Shown: in pieces, positions 25,900 to 40,300 of the stretch
Layout of the letters: each line of letters opens with the position of its first letter
Position numbering within the stretch: the stretch's first letter is position 1
Position numbers and translations under genes: made by a program
The notes under the pieces: model-generated
Databases searched by the model: none
What the model was told of the DNA's origin: nothing
What the model saw: only the letters and a program-made list of their open reading frames with translations
Source: Anaeromyces robustus
Taxonomy: Eukaryota > Neocallimastigomycota > Neocallimastigomycetes > Neocallimastigales > Neocallimastigaceae
DNA: 64,000 nt
NCBI GenBank assembly: GCA_002104895.1
Contig: MCFG01000323.1
Location: 1-64,000 of the forward strand
Reading direction: 5' to 3'

Positions 25900-27235
25900 T
25901 TATTTTCTAATATAAGTTTCATGATTATGAAGTCTTTTAGATATTCCTTTTTTTGATTTTCCACTTTTATAATGTCTTTGAATGACTTCCCATTGAAAAG
26001 CATAAAAATATAATAAATTATCCATAGATTTTACTAAATTTTTATCTGCTTTTAAACAATATTTTTCATATTCTTGATAAAAGTAATATATAGCTTCAAT
26101 TGTTGCTAGATGTTCATCACCAAGATTTTGGAAACGCCAAAATTCTGTTGTATGTTCTTGGGTAAAAGTGACTTTTTGTAATTTTTGCAAAAATGGTTCA
26201 CGAATTAAAATTTTTGCTTGATACCATGTACCATCAATAACCAATACACGATCATATTTTTTTGGATCTACTTTTGAAACTGGAATAGCATCCTTTATTA
26301 TTATTGATATTTTTGTTGTTATTATTGTTATTATTCATGTATAAATATATAATTTTTTTTTTATTGATTTTTAATTTATATGTATAGAATAATTTATAGA
26401 AATTCATTATTATATAATAATTTAGTTATAATATTTAGAAATTTTTTAATAAAAAAAAATTATATATTAAAAAAAATATTTCAATTATTTCATTTTGAAT
26501 AATAATATATTACCTCTCCTGGAAATAATAAAAGTACACGATCTGGATTTTCATATTGAGGGAGCTTTTCACTAGTATAGATAGTAACATCTTCAGGAGA
26601 AATTAATTTGGCATGTAAAGCAGTACTAAATTTTGTAAATTAAGAAATTAATTTTATATAATCTAATACTAATGAAAAATATTATATATTTATTAATTAC
26701 CTTTTAGAATTTAATTCAAGATTATGTTTTAAACTATAGAAATTGTTGAAATTTTAAATTTTGAAAAATTATTCAAAAAGTAATTTAATATAATATACAT
26801 TAAAGAATATATTTAATTTTTTATTTTATACAATAACAATTATTATAATAACAATTATAATAATAATATTAATTACAATAATATTAATAAAAATAATTAC
26901 ATATCAAGAGGTATTGGTAATTTAACTTGGGGTATATATTCTTTAACACTGTCAAATACTTTTAAACAATTATAGCAAAAGTTTTTAAATGTTTTATTAC
27001 AAGTAGTACATAATTCTCTTTTAGAATTAAATAAAGGTTCATAATTTGAAATTTCTAAATTTTCAAATGGTCTTTTTTCTCTTTCATTTTTATCATTATC
27101 TTTCTTATTATTATTATCTTTTGAGATGTTTTCTTCATTTGTTTTTATTTTTTTATTTTCAACTGTTTTATCGTCATTATTATCTTCAGTTGGTTTTCTT
27201 TTTTGTGTATTACTTTCGTTATTTGATTCAGTCAT
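25900..27235 (-). CDS. DTW-domain protein (DTWD1-like tRNA acp3U transferase)
   Basis: Exons 27235-26901, 26733-26701 (33 nt), 26625-26514 and 26292-25900 join in frame to 290 residues. The first 60 residues are a charged, Asn/Lys/Glu-rich disordered lead. Then comes a four-cysteine zinc-type motif, CTTCNKTFKNFCYNC, and the core with LLLFPGE and VLVIDGTWYQAK, the family's D-x-T-W signature. A C-terminal block, FQNLGDEHLATIEAIYYF, is typical of DTWD1. DTW enzymes transfer the aminocarboxypropyl group of SAM to uridine in tRNA (acp3U20 for DTWD1). Nuclear action is inferred from the animal protein. It lies convergent to the Spen-type gene and upstream of nothing on its own strand for 591 bases. 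The tiny second exon is needed to keep frame. Confidence 0.85.
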
Positions 27236-27826
27236 TATTTTTAAATATATATATATATGAAAAATAAATAAATAAATAAAATAAATAAAATAATTATATA
27301 AAACAAAAATAAATTATAAATTAATTTTCAAAATAAGTTATAAATTAAATTTCAAAATAAATTTCAAATCTAAATTTGCATATATAAATAAGAAATAAAA
27401 TAATAATTTTTAAAACAATTTAAAATATTTTTAATATTATGATTTAATTTATTTATTAATAATTGATTGGTAGTTAAAAAAATAAATAGTAAATTTTAAA
27501 AATTTCAAAAAGATATTAAAAAAAAATTTTAATACACTTAGGTTTATATTTATTTATTTTATTAAATTTTATTGTACTTAGGTTTATATTTTTTTATTTT
27601 ATTTTATTTTTAATTTTTTTTTTGTTTGTTCAGTTTTTTTTTTATTTAATTTTTTTTTTATTATTTTATTATTTTTGATTTATTATTATATAGATTCAAT
27701 TTTTCATTATTATTAAATTTATAATTAAATAAAAAAAAAAAAAAGAGAATAAAGAAAAATTGAGAATTATTATTTTTTTTCTTTTTCTTTTTTTATTTAA
27801 TAAAATTTATGTATATATTTAATATT
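27236..27826. other. Intergenic region, DTW promoter and ALG11 3' end
   Basis: A/T-rich with homopolymers and a partial tandem repeat at about 27535-27600 (two copies of ACTTAGGTTTATATTT). No gene is seen. Confidence 0.6.
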
Positions 27827-28810
27827 TTATAAATCTTTTAATACACCATCCATAAATCCTTGCTCAAATTTTTCAATAGAAAATTTCTTTTGAACGTGAT
27901 TTCTTGCACATGTTCTCATTTTAACTAAGTCTTCTTCACTCATTTCTAAAATTTCATTTAAGCAATCAGCGTATTCTTCAACTGTACTTGCTAAAAAGCC
28001 AGTTTTGTTTCCATCCTCATCTGGAACAACAATATCTAATAATGGACCAGCTGATTTATTAGAGAGAGTGATTAAACCGGAAGTCTAATAATATAATAAA
28101 TTATTATTATTATTATTATTATTATATTTATTATATATAAATGTAAAGAAAAACAAAATTATGTAAAAAAATGAATATATATAAGGATATAATATAATAT
28201 AATATAAATATATTTAATATATAATTAATTAACATTATATAAAATAATTAATTATATTCAAAATATATACATACCATAAATTCAATATTACTTATACCAA
28301 AATGTTCGTCTTTCATGGTATGAATACCAATTAATGATGTTTTTAAATAGTTACAAAGTTCATTATATGGTAAATTAGTTAAAATGGTTACAAATTTCTT
28401 TTAATAATAACAACAACAATAATTATAATAACAATATTAAATTAATATTAAAGTTTTTTTTATATAATATAATATAGTATAATATAATATAATATTATAT
28501 AATATAGTATTTAAATTTACTTCTAAATCATATTTCTTTATTAGAGATTTTAAATCTTCAACTATCTTTTCATCATTTTTGTTTCTACAACCACCGATTA
28601 ATACCATTTTTGTAAATTTTGAAGAATCATTTCTGTATTCTGGATGTTTTTCAAGTAATTTTGCATATGCTTCAATTTGAATATGATGAGCTTTTTCTGG
28701 CCTATTAATATTTCATATATGAATAAAAAAAAATAACGATTTATTTATAAAATAATTGAATATTAATTTTTTATTAATTAATTTAAACAATATTATTATT
28801 TGATATTTTT

Positions 28811-28860
<50 letters not shown>

Positions 28861-30943
28861 TTAATATTAATATTAATATTAATATTAATATTAATAATTA
28901 ATATTAATTAATACCTAAATTGAGCTAATGATATAATTTGTCTTTCTCTCTTATTATTAATATCAAAAGTTGACAAATATGAAGTATCACATGGTGGATA
29001 TACTATAGAGGTTTTTTCTGGAACATCCCATAATTTTTTTATATGATTATAAGTCCATGTGGAATTAGTCTATAATATACATACATATAAAATAAAATAA
29101 AATTTTAATATGTATAAGATAATATAATTTAAAATCTATTATTTATAAAATTAAAAAAAAAAAAAAATTATTATTATTTCCTTACCATAACAGAATCAGT
29201 ATAGAGACCAACTGAACTATATAATTCTTTTGATATTAAATAGTATCTATTGTGATAAGAAAAAAATTAATAAATATATTAATAAATAAAAAATATTTAA
29301 AAATTTATCATTAAATAATTTTTATAAATATTATAAATTATATTATTATGCTCATTAAATTGAACATAATTTTTAATTATAATATAAATAAATAATAATA
29401 ATAAACTTATTTACACTAATTTTAAAGTAGATAATACAGGATTTGTTGTAATATTTTGTGAATTAGTTACATCTTCAACTCTATTTGCAACTCTTTTAAT
29501 CATATCTTCACTATATATATATTTGTTTATTTTAATATAAAATTTTTTTAATTTTATCAACATTTAATTAACATTATTATATATATATTACCTAATTGAT
29601 GGATAATGAACATATGATACAACATGACAACGGAAGAAAGCTTTTGCTATTGGATTAATAAATCCAAATCCGACAGTTTCTTAATAAAAAGATAAATGTA
29701 ATATTTATTATTAATATTCATTATTTATTATCTATTATATATTATTTTAAAAATGTGTTGTTATAATTTCAATATGGAAATATAATAATAATACTTACCG
29801 ACAAAAATATCAGGTTTATATTTTATTAATGCTTCGAAACCAGTAATTGCTGCGCCGATATTTTGTAATAATAATCTTACTACTGGATAACTAATTAAAA
29901 TTGAATATTAAAAAATGTTATATTTAATATTATCTTTTTTAAAAAAATATTTATATATTTTTTTAAATATATTAAAATTTACGTTTCTGCGACAGTTAAT
30001 TTCCATAAACTTAATTGAATGAAATTTATTTGATTTTCTTTAATATCTAAATTAAATTGTTCCTAAGAAATTTACCATAAGTTTAAAATATTTTTTAAAT
30101 TAAAATAATTATTATATTAATTTATAAAAAGATATATAAATATTAAAAAAAATTACTTTAATTTTTTCAAGAATTTCTTTTTTGGTTAATTCAGTTTTTT
30201 TCATATAAATTGTAATTTCAAAATTTTCATAATTTCTTAAAATTGTGTCAACTGCTGTCCATAAAACTTTTTCACCACCTCCACCAGAATAACTATAAAT
30301 GAAATTTATATTATTTAATTATTTTTTTTTATTATAATTATTATTATTATTAAAAGTTAAATAATTTTATTTTTTAATTAATTATATTTTCTATAATATT
30401 TATATAAATATATGATACATAAAACACACATTTAAATGAAAAACTGAAAAAAAAAAATAATAAAATAAACAAATGAAAAAAAGGCTTTTATAATAACAAT
30501 TATTAATTAATATATATTATTTATAATTATTTTTAATTATTTTTATTATATATTTACCAAAATGGATGGAAAAATGCAATTTTAACTTTTTCTTTATTTT
30601 TTATTAATGCTTTAATTTTATCTTCTCTACTTGGTAATGTAATAATAATTCCACCTCTTTTAACAACTTTTTTTACCATTCCGTCCTTACCGGGTAAAAA
30701 TCTAATACCTTTATTATATTTAAATACATTATCATTATATATATCCTCTCCTTTCGGTAATAAAACAATTATTATTACAACTAGAACCACTATAAGAATT
30801 ATAAGTACTATTATCATTTTCAAAATAGTCACTATTAAAACATTTATTAAGCTTATCATTTCTTTTGTTAAATTTATACTATCCCTTGTTAAATTGATAG
30901 TTTCTCTTGTTAAACCTATAATCTCTTTTATTAATCCAGACAT
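27827..30943 (-). CDS. ALG11: ALG11, GDP-Man:Man3GlcNAc2-PP-dolichol alpha-1,2-mannosyltransferase
   Basis: Eleven exons (30943-30558, 30292-30157, 30062-29983, 29890-29799, 29679-29592, 29510-29415, 29246-29186, 29069-28915, 28701-28521, 28397-28275, 28084-27827) give 551 residues. The enzyme adds the fourth and fifth mannoses of the dolichol-linked N-glycan precursor on the cytosolic ER face. A short amphipathic start and one membrane segment at about 35-62 precede the GT-B fold. Landmarks are AFFHPFCYSGGGGEKVLW, SYVHYPSIS, TNSTWTYNHIKKLW, SIVYPPCD, SLAQFRPEKAH and KMVLIGGCRN. The GT4 E-x7-E motif appears as EHFGISNIE. All align with human and yeast ALG11 from end to end. The N-terminal membrane region begins with repeated LTRE/LTKE-like turns. 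Introns are 50-180 bases and highly A/T. Confidence 0.95.
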
Positions 30944-31118
30944 GTTTTTTTTATTTTTATTATTTTATTATTTTTAATGTATATATTATTTTTATATTTT
31001 AATTATACTACTTTTTTATTTCTAATGTTTTTTTTTTTTGTTTAAAAAAAATTTTTTTTTTTCATTATTTAAAATATAATAATTTTTTAATTATATATAT
31101 GAAATTTTTTTTACATAT

Positions 31119-31185
<67 letters not shown>

Positions 31186-31439
31186 TTAAAAGTAATTTAG
31201 TTTAATAATGTCAATACATTATATGCTATGATATTAATACAATATGGCTTATACATTAAATATAATATATTACATTTTAATACATTTAACATATTATTCC
31301 ACATTATTCCACATTTATTTATTTAAAAGTAAAAAAATAAAAAAAAAAAAAATATATTTTTATTACTATTAATTATAAAAGTCTTTTCTTTTTATTTAAA
31401 GAACTAATAGAATTCTTTTATTAAAATAATTTATTTATT

Positions 31440-31474
<35 letters not shown>

Positions 31475-31784
31475 TAAATTTTGTCTATTTATATTAATTA
31501 TGTTTTGTTTTATTTGGTTCAAATATAGTTATTATTGAATTAATTTTAATGTAATAATTAATAATAAAAAAAAAAAAAAAGAAAAATTAAAAAAAATATG
31601 ATGTATCCACTTAAATCATGAAAAAAAAGTATATACTTTAAATTAATAATTAAAAAAAGGTAACCAAATAAAACATGAAAAGATTTTTGAAAATTTAAAA
31701 TAAAAATATAAATATTTATTTTATTTCAAAATATTAATAGTATATTAAATTAATATCATAATAATGCTTAAAAAGATATAAAAG

Positions 31785-31821
<37 letters not shown>

Positions 31822-31901
31822 GTTATAAAATAAAAAAAGATAAAAGGAAAAAATTACTTTATTTTAAAGATTTTTATTGATTAAAAATTATATTAATTAT
31901 T
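30944..31901. other. Intergenic region, ALG11 promoter and ADA3 3' end
   Basis: About 0.96 kb with an ATTT microsatellite at 31117-31186, a second at about 31436-31471 and a TA run at 31787-31816. No gene is seen. Confidence 0.65.
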
Positions 31902-32456
31902 TTAAGATTCATCTTTATATGATTTAGATAATGTTGATAATGAGAATTTTTCAGGTGGGAATAAAGTTTTCATATCTTTTAATATACTTTTACGCTTTTG
32001 AATTAAAGATAAAACATTTTCAGGTATAGGTTTATGTAAAGGTCTCTTTTTCTTTTTGGATAATTTCTATAAAAATATAATATTTAAAATAATTTAGAAT
32101 AATAAATTAATAATAATAATAATAATAATAATATCAATATTAATAATAACATCAATATTAATAATAATATCAATATTAATGATAATGATATGTACCAAAC
32201 GTTTATTATATACTGATTCTATCTGTCTTTCTTGATCTTCTAAAACTTCGTTGAATTGTTGATAAGCAATCCAATCTTGTGAAATTTTTAATAATTTTTT
32301 CTTTCTTTTTTCATTGATTGAAACTTGTTCTCGTAATTGCTGTTGTAATTCGCGAATTTTTGAGCAAACTTCGTTATCTTCTTGTGCTTTCCAATCAATC
32401 TATTAAAAATAATATATATAATTATTAAATCAAATAAGTAAATAAATATATATATA

Positions 32457-32535
<79 letters not shown>

Positions 32536-33464
32536 TATTTATTTATTATTTATTTATTTATTTATTTATTACCTTTTCATCATCCAATATTCCTAAATCA
32601 AATAATTCTTGTTTAATACGGTCTTCAAGAATTGGAATATCCGGCTTTGGCCAAAGTTTTCCAAAATCTTGAATAAAAGCTTCATCTTTATTTGGAGTAT
32701 TTGGAACTATACTATCTATATCTACAATATCTTCTTCAATTAAACAACCAAAAATTCTATCTATTAATGGAGTAAATTCAATATCATTTTCTTGCTTTAC
32801 TTTTGATTCTGAACTTATTTCATTAGGTTCTGATGTTAAACTTGCACTTGTCAATTTCTTTTTATAAGATGATTCATGATTTTCCTCTGGCCATGATTCT
32901 AAATAATGTTTTCCAAGGGGTGGAATAACCATGTATGGTGTTATATCCTCAGTCTTATAAATAATATTATTATATAATGAATTATACAATATATATTAAT
33001 AATATAAATTAAAAAATATATATATATATATATATATAAATATAAAAAAAAAAAATATTTCTGCTATACATTTTGTAAAAAGTTTATATCATCTTCAGTC
33101 ATAGGTCTAAGGAACTGATCACAATATGAATAAAAAGTAGCAATAGGTATTTGATTTTGAGGTTTAACTTTGGAATAATCACCACTTAGTATAGCGTCAG
33201 CAACAGACTGGGATTCATTAGATGAAAGTTTGGTATCATCAATTTCACTTTTCTTTTGTTTTTTCTCCTTTTTAAATACTGAATTTTTTAACGGTTTTGC
33301 TACATTAGGCTTTGGTGTTCCATTTCGTGAATTTGAACTTCTTGTATTAGCTAAATTATTATATTAATAATTATTATAAATTTCAATATAATATTTGATT
33401 TTACAGAGAAAGAAAAAAGTTAACAAAAATGCTTATAAGATAAATATTTTATCAAGTCACTTCT

Positions 33465-33520
<56 letters not shown>

Positions 33521-34546
33521 GAAAATAAAAATAGAAAATAAAAATAGAAAATAAAAAAAAAAATATATATATATATATAATAAAACAATCGTCTTACCTG
33601 TTACACTAGAATTATTTTGTAAAGAATTTGCATTAATCGCTGATGATGAATTTGATGATGATATAATTTGAGATGATAATTTTGAATTAAAATGAGATGG
33701 TGATGGAGGCGGCGGTGAAGCATTACTTCCTTTTTTAATCCGTATTTTACCATTATGTGTGACAGCTACTTGTATTGAACCATCTTCACTTTTTTTATAA
33801 TAAACATAAGATCCTCTTTCAGAATCAGTTAGTGATTCAACATCAGAATCTCTTTTTCTTTTCTTAAAATCACCAGGACTATCCATATCATAATATGATG
33901 CATCTGATTTTGGTTCATTTGAATCTTCATTTTAATAAATAAATAAATGATAATATATACATATTTGAATAAATATATAAATAAAAATTGATTTTAATTA
34001 ATTGTTTTAATAATAATAATAATAATATATGCATATAAATAATACATATTTACATAATTAATATTGCTTAAAAAAAAATAATATTTAAAAAAAAAATTAA
34101 AATAAAGTAAAAAAAAAAAATAAAAAAAAAAAAAAAAAAAATAAAAAAAAAAAAATAAAAAAAAAGCCCTTACTTGATTTATACTCCGATTTTACTTTTG
34201 TCTCTTCTTTTATTTTTGACCTCGATGAGGAATAATACTTTGCATATTTTTCATCACGACTACTACCACCATCATTTATTTTATTATTTATCCAATTTTG
34301 TATTCTATTTGATTGTTCTTCAAAATCACGTATACGTTCTTGCGATATTTTTAATAAATGATCCAATTCCGAATTAATTTTTGTAAGATCTGAAACACTT
34401 AATAATGTTGAAGTTTGAATAGGTGTATTTGCTCCATTTTTATTTTTTATTGAATGAATAACTTGCTCAAAAAAATATGTTTTTGATTTAGAGTCTGTAT
34501 GATATTGATTAAATTGGTTTGTAGAAGTTACTGATGATCTTGGCAT
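31902..34546 (-). CDS. ADA3: ADA3/NGG1-like subunit of the SAGA histone acetyltransferase module
   Basis: Exons 34546-34174, 33924-33598, 33350-33070, 32953-32573, 32399-32196 and 32066-31902 join in frame to 576 residues. ADA3 holds GCN5 and ADA2 together in SAGA-type complexes and supports nucleosome acetylation in the nucleus. Diagnostic motifs are VIPPLGKHYLESWPEE (residues about 336-351), the RIFGCLIEEDIVD segment and PILEDRIKQELFDLGILDD. A Gln/Glu-rich coiled segment (IDWKAQEDNEVCSKIREL onward) and a basic C-terminus follow. These match human TADA3 (IPPLGKHY, LVEENII, LESRIKEELIAQGLL) in order. The N-terminal half, with a coil at about 50-95 and Ser/Lys-rich linkers, is less conserved. 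It is tandem with ALG11, with 958 bases between. The donor of intron 1 abuts a long A-rich run. Confidence 0.87.
32459..32570. repeat. TTA and TTTA microsatellites in an ADA3 intron
   Basis: A run of ATT units to about 32503 is followed by ATTT units up to the splice donor of the upstream exon at 32572-32571. Confidence 0.85.
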
Positions 34547-36900
34547 TTTTGGTTAAATAACTTTTATTTTTTATTGTGTACTATAAAAAATTTATAAAGT
34601 GTTTATATATTTATTTAATATTTAACGATATATAATCCAATAATAATCTATATATTTATTATTAATAATTATTATTAATTATTAATTATTAATAAATTAA
34701 TAATACTATTATTAAAAATTTGATAATATCACGGATATTTCCAAGGAGAATAATTATTATTATGATAAAATATAAAGAAGAAGAAAAAAAGAAATGAAAA
34801 AATAAAAAATAATAATAATAAAAAAAAAAAAAGTCTTATTTGTAAAATACTTGACTATTAATATGTATATTATTTTAATATTTTTGTTTTCAATAAAACA
34901 ATTTTTCTTAATAAATAATAATTTCCATATAATAAAAATTTGTATTTTTTTTTTTTTTTAACTATTATGTTATAAAAATGTTGATATTCCTGTTGTTATT
35001 ATATATATTATAAAAAATTCTTATAATTATTTATAGTATTATGTAATATATATTAATATCTCATAACAATAATTTAAAGATGATAACAATTATATAATTT
35101 AACAAAATGTATATCCTTGAATTTTAATGATATTATTTATTGTAACTTTAAAAGTGATTTTTATTTTTTTTATTTTTACTTTAATATATAAAAATCTTTT
35201 CATTTAAGATTTATAATTAACAAGGGATAAAAATATAATATTTTTTAAATATTATAAGGAATATTTTTTAATCTTATAGATATTGTTTATTATATTATCA
35301 TAATTTTTTTTAATTATATTTTGAAGTATTATATTAATTTATTATTTTTCCATATATGAATACATATTTGAAAATTATATAATAATTTCCTAGTAAATGT
35401 AAATATATATATAACATAAAAATGAAAAAAAAAAAAATTAGTTATTTGTTACTTAATTATATATATAATTAATATATTTTTTTCTAAATTTTAATACTAA
35501 AATATTTATATTATTGTATTGTTTGATTTAATTATTTTGATGAAAAAAAAATAAAATTTTATTTAATTTATTACAATAAATCATTTATAAATAATAATTA
35601 TATAAAATAAAACAGTTTCTTAAAATAAATGTGTGTCTTATTATAATAATAATTTTAATTGATTAAAAATTTATTGTTTATAATTATATTTTCGAATAAG
35701 AAAACAAATATATTTTTTAAAATGACATATTTATTATAATTAATAAAATATATATTAATTTAAAAAGCCATAATTATAATTTAATATTAACAAAAATGAA
35801 TATTACTCTTTATTATTATATTATAATTTTAATATAAAAACTATTAATTAATGAATTAATAAATTATTATTAATAATATAAAAAAGAACACTTTTTAAAT
35901 GAAACATACATGAATTAATCAAAAAGATTATTCACTAATCAACTTAATTGTAAAACATAAACATATAAAAAATAAATATATTTGATAATTGTAAATTCAC
36001 AAACAAAGAATAAATAAATGTAAAAATGTTTTTATTATTATAAATCAACCTTTAGACTATAATTATACATTTATTATATCGCTGTATATTATTTTCCTTT
36101 ATTTTTTTATTTTTATTTTTATTATTTTTATTTTTTTCAGTTATTTATTTATTTAGTTATTTATTTAGTTATTTAATAATTTATTTAATTTTATAATAAT
36201 TCATTTACTTAATTTATTATTTATTTAGTTTATATCATTTTATTTACTTTGGTTTTGGTCATATTATTTATTATTATTCCTAATAATTTAAATCTATAAT
36301 AATATACATAATTTTCAATTATTTTATTAAGAATATCTTAAAAGTATAATATATATAATATATAATTTTTTAATAATTAATTTTAATAATTTATATTAAT
36401 AATTTAACACTATTTTAATAATTAATAATAATAAATAAAGAATAATAAAAAATTTAATTTAAATAAAATAATAATAAGAAAATTTGAATTATCAATAAAA
36501 ATTAGCCCGCTCATTATTCACATAAAAATTTTTTTTATCTTCTTAATATAACCATACTATCATTATAATTAAAATATTATACTTGATATTAATAAAAGAT
36601 ATTAAATAACAACAATTTTTTTTTATTTTTTTTTTAATAATTCATTTATTATTTCTTCCTTTACATAAAAAAAAAAAATAATAGAAATGAAATGAAATAT
36701 TAATACGTTACATATATCACAAGATTATTTTATACTACAATATTATTTAATTAATTAATTAATTAATTAATTAATAAATTCTTAATAAATTTACATTTTA
36801 TAAATTATTAAAGAAAAAAACGATAATAATTTATACATTTTTATACAATAATAATTTTACATAAAATATTTTTAAACCAATCAAATCTAAAGATTCTTTT

Positions 36901-36902
<2 letters not shown>

Positions 36903-36959
<57 letters not shown>

Positions 36960-36982
36960 TTTTTTTATTTATTTATTTATTT
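36903..36982. repeat. ATTT microsatellite
   Basis: About 19 near-perfect copies of TTTA, with one interruption, lie directly upstream of the decayed coding island. Confidence 0.9.
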
Positions 36983-36989
36983 TTACTAA

Positions 36990-37385
36990 CATTGTCAACA
37001 GAAATTACAGAAATTGCTGATTAAAGTTATGACGAAGAAAAGAATCGTCTTTGGGTTCTTGATTCTGAAATAAGAGATTAATTTTCTTATTTAATAGAGA
37101 AATTACTAAACTTCTTAAAACTTATAGTTTGAATGAAACTGAAATATACAATCCAGAATCTATGGATATTGATCGTAAGAATAGTAGCGTCTGGATTGGA
37201 GAAAATAGAAAAAAAAAATCCAAATAATACAAATACTTCTTCTAAATATTTTTTTTTAGTCTTTCCATAAAGTGTAATGGTTAATCTCATATTCCACATG
37301 ATGAAGACTTTTTTCCATCATTACATGATATTTCATATATTTTTCAAGAAATAGTAAATATTCTTTTTCAAGTTTAATCAACATT
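36990..37385 (+). pseudogene. Decayed protein gene fragment, family unknown
   Basis: This island has coding-like composition but no intact frame. On the plus strand, pieces such as SYDEEKNRLWVLDSEIRD, TKLLKTYSLNETEIYNPE with SMDIDRKNSSVWIGEN, and HDEDFFPSLHDISYIFQE occur in sequence. They lie in different frames, separated by stops and frameshifts. That pattern fits an old pseudogene or a badly eroded exon set. No GT-AG introns reconnect the pieces. An opposite-strand open frame at 37087-37299 is the shadow of this remnant. I do not recognise the family. Confidence 0.45.
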
Positions 37386-40300
37386 TTAATCAGATATCTT
37401 ATAATTATGTTATGTCCATAAAGTTTATGGTCATAAAAATATGATATAATAATGGTAATAATTTACTGACTAATATTAAGATTAGTTTAATTTATATTAT
37501 AATGTATATTAATGTACATTATAATAATATAAATATTATAATGTTTAAATAAGTTATAAAATATATAAATTGATTTTTTTATTTGTTATGCATATAATAT
37601 TAAATAGGTCATATATTAATAATGTATTACTTTTTCAATAAATATTTAATCTTAATACTTTTAATAATATGTTAATTCATTATTTTTGAATTAAAATAAA
37701 TTTTATTATTTAATTAAAATATTATGTTATTACCTTCAATATTAATTAAATCAAATACATGTTTAAATATAATTTTGTTTTATATATTTATATTAACAAT
37801 TTTGTAATAGAATTTTTGAATAAACTATATGGATGAACAACTAACCATTAGAAAAAGTTAAATAATTAAAAATTAACAAAAAAAAAAAAAAAAAATTTAA
37901 ATTATATTTTTAATAACGCAAATGAAATAGTTTAATTATTATTTTTTGGATAATACTATTATTAATTTTAAAAATTTTATCTATATTTTGAAAAATACTA
38001 TATATTCAATTTTTCATTGATAGTATATATTTTTAAGTACAGAAAATAATCAAAGTTCATTAAGGACATCAATATCACACGTGATTAATTTCAATAAAGA
38101 AAACAAACATCTTTCACTATTTTTATTTATTATAATATATAATAATTATAAATTAAAATTTAGTAGATTTGACTTTTTTAGATCCATTTTCATATTTATT
38201 TCATTGAAAAATTCATTCTTTTTTGAATAGTTATTATTACAGTAGCAGTAGGATTTAATAAAGTATTTATTAATAAAAATTCTATTTAATTATTAAATAA
38301 AAATGCTTTCAAAACCTAATTTTATTATCATATATATGGATATTTTCAATATAAATGTACATAATTCGATTTTATTGTTTAGATTTAGATGCAAAAAATA
38401 ATTTAATAAATAATTAATTAATGATTAATCTTAACAAAGTTAGAAAAGAAAATGTCTTTTTAATAAAAAATTATAAAAAGAAAAAAAAAACTTTTAATTA
38501 AAAATATATTATAATTAATAAAGAATTAATAGATACATTATTAAAATATATAAATTTTATATTCAATATATGATTTTAATATTAATTATCTTTGTTTATT
38601 TAAAGTCTGGAATATATATGTAGATATTGTTAATTCAACAAAAATTATGTATAACTAAATTAATAAATAATATATAAATTAATAATTATTTAATGTAAGT
38701 GTAAATATTGATAATTTCACAAAATTATGTATAATTAAACAAAACAATTTATAAATTAATAATTATTTATTAAAGTATATAAAAGAAATCACCTATATTA
38801 TAATGAATGTTAATTTTAAACAATTAATTGATAATTTCATTTTAAAATTTTAGGTACTAATTATCTTATTATTAATTAGTTGCAAATAAGTTTATATTTA
38901 TGTATATTATTATTAATAGTTTGATTAAGATGATTTATAAAATAATATAAATACTAATATATATAATAAATATAAAAATTTTGTATAACTAATTAATAAT
39001 ATTATAAAATACAATTTCTCAAATATTAATTTATTATTACTGATATAATAAAAAAAAATAAAAAATGAATATATAAATATATATAACAATATTTTAAAAA
39101 TAAAAAAAATGATATAGAGTAATATTATTTATCAATAAAATCTCATAATTATATTTTTATACTATTTATAATTTAATTAAGATATTTACCAAAATAAGTC
39201 AATTAAATTTCATTTAATTTTTCAAATGTAAATATTTACATATATAATATTATTGTTTTTAATTTATAATTAAAAATTTTTAATTATTTATTTTTTATAA
39301 TTAATAATGTTTATATATAATATAAATTATTTATATTTATTTACTAATAAATTATTGGTTAAAAATTGTACTACCGTTTTTATAACTATGCTTTTTTTTT
39401 AAACATATTTTCCTAATTAAATTTTTTATATAAAAATTAAAGCTGACTTTTTTTTTTATATATTATTTTTTTATTATGTTATTATTATTATTTTCCTTAA
39501 AATTTCATTTCATAAATTAAAACGGTCAATTTTATTATATATTTTATTATTATAATAGATAATAAACAGTTTTTAATATATAATAAATAATAAGGTTTTA
39601 TCAGTTATATTGTTATAAGATAATTATATGCTTTTTTTTTTATTTCTTAACCAATAACGATTAATTTAAATAAATAGAAAAGAATTACCTTTGTCTTTGT
39701 CTCAATTGGTTTATAACATTAATTATTCACTTATTAAAAGAATTAATATTATTGAAAAACTATTGAAACAGAAATAATTAATATTATTAAAAAATTATTG
39801 AAACAAAATGTTTAATCCTTTTGATAATTTGTTTGAAAATACTATTATATGTATATAGAATAATATGATTAATTTGTTATTTTTAATAATTATTTCAGAA
39901 TTGTTATACGATTCAACTAGTATTGATTATTATTATCATTAGAGCATTTAATTTTATTTGTAAGAAAAATATAAATAATTATAGCATATGAAAAATATAT
40001 ATTGATTATTAATTATCTAAATATAATAAATTAATATACTAAACTAATTTTTTTTTAAAAAAAAAAAAAAAGAAAATATGAGTTAATATTAACATTTAAT
40101 ATTTTATTTATTAATTAATAATATATATATTTTAATCTTTTTTATAATTATCTATTATACATAATAGTTAATTAAAATATTAATATAAAACTAATCATTA
40201 ATAATTAAATATAGATAAATAATTTATTACATTGACATATTAAACATTTTATTTTTAAAGATAATTATTTTTATTATATGAAAAATATTATTTAAATGTA

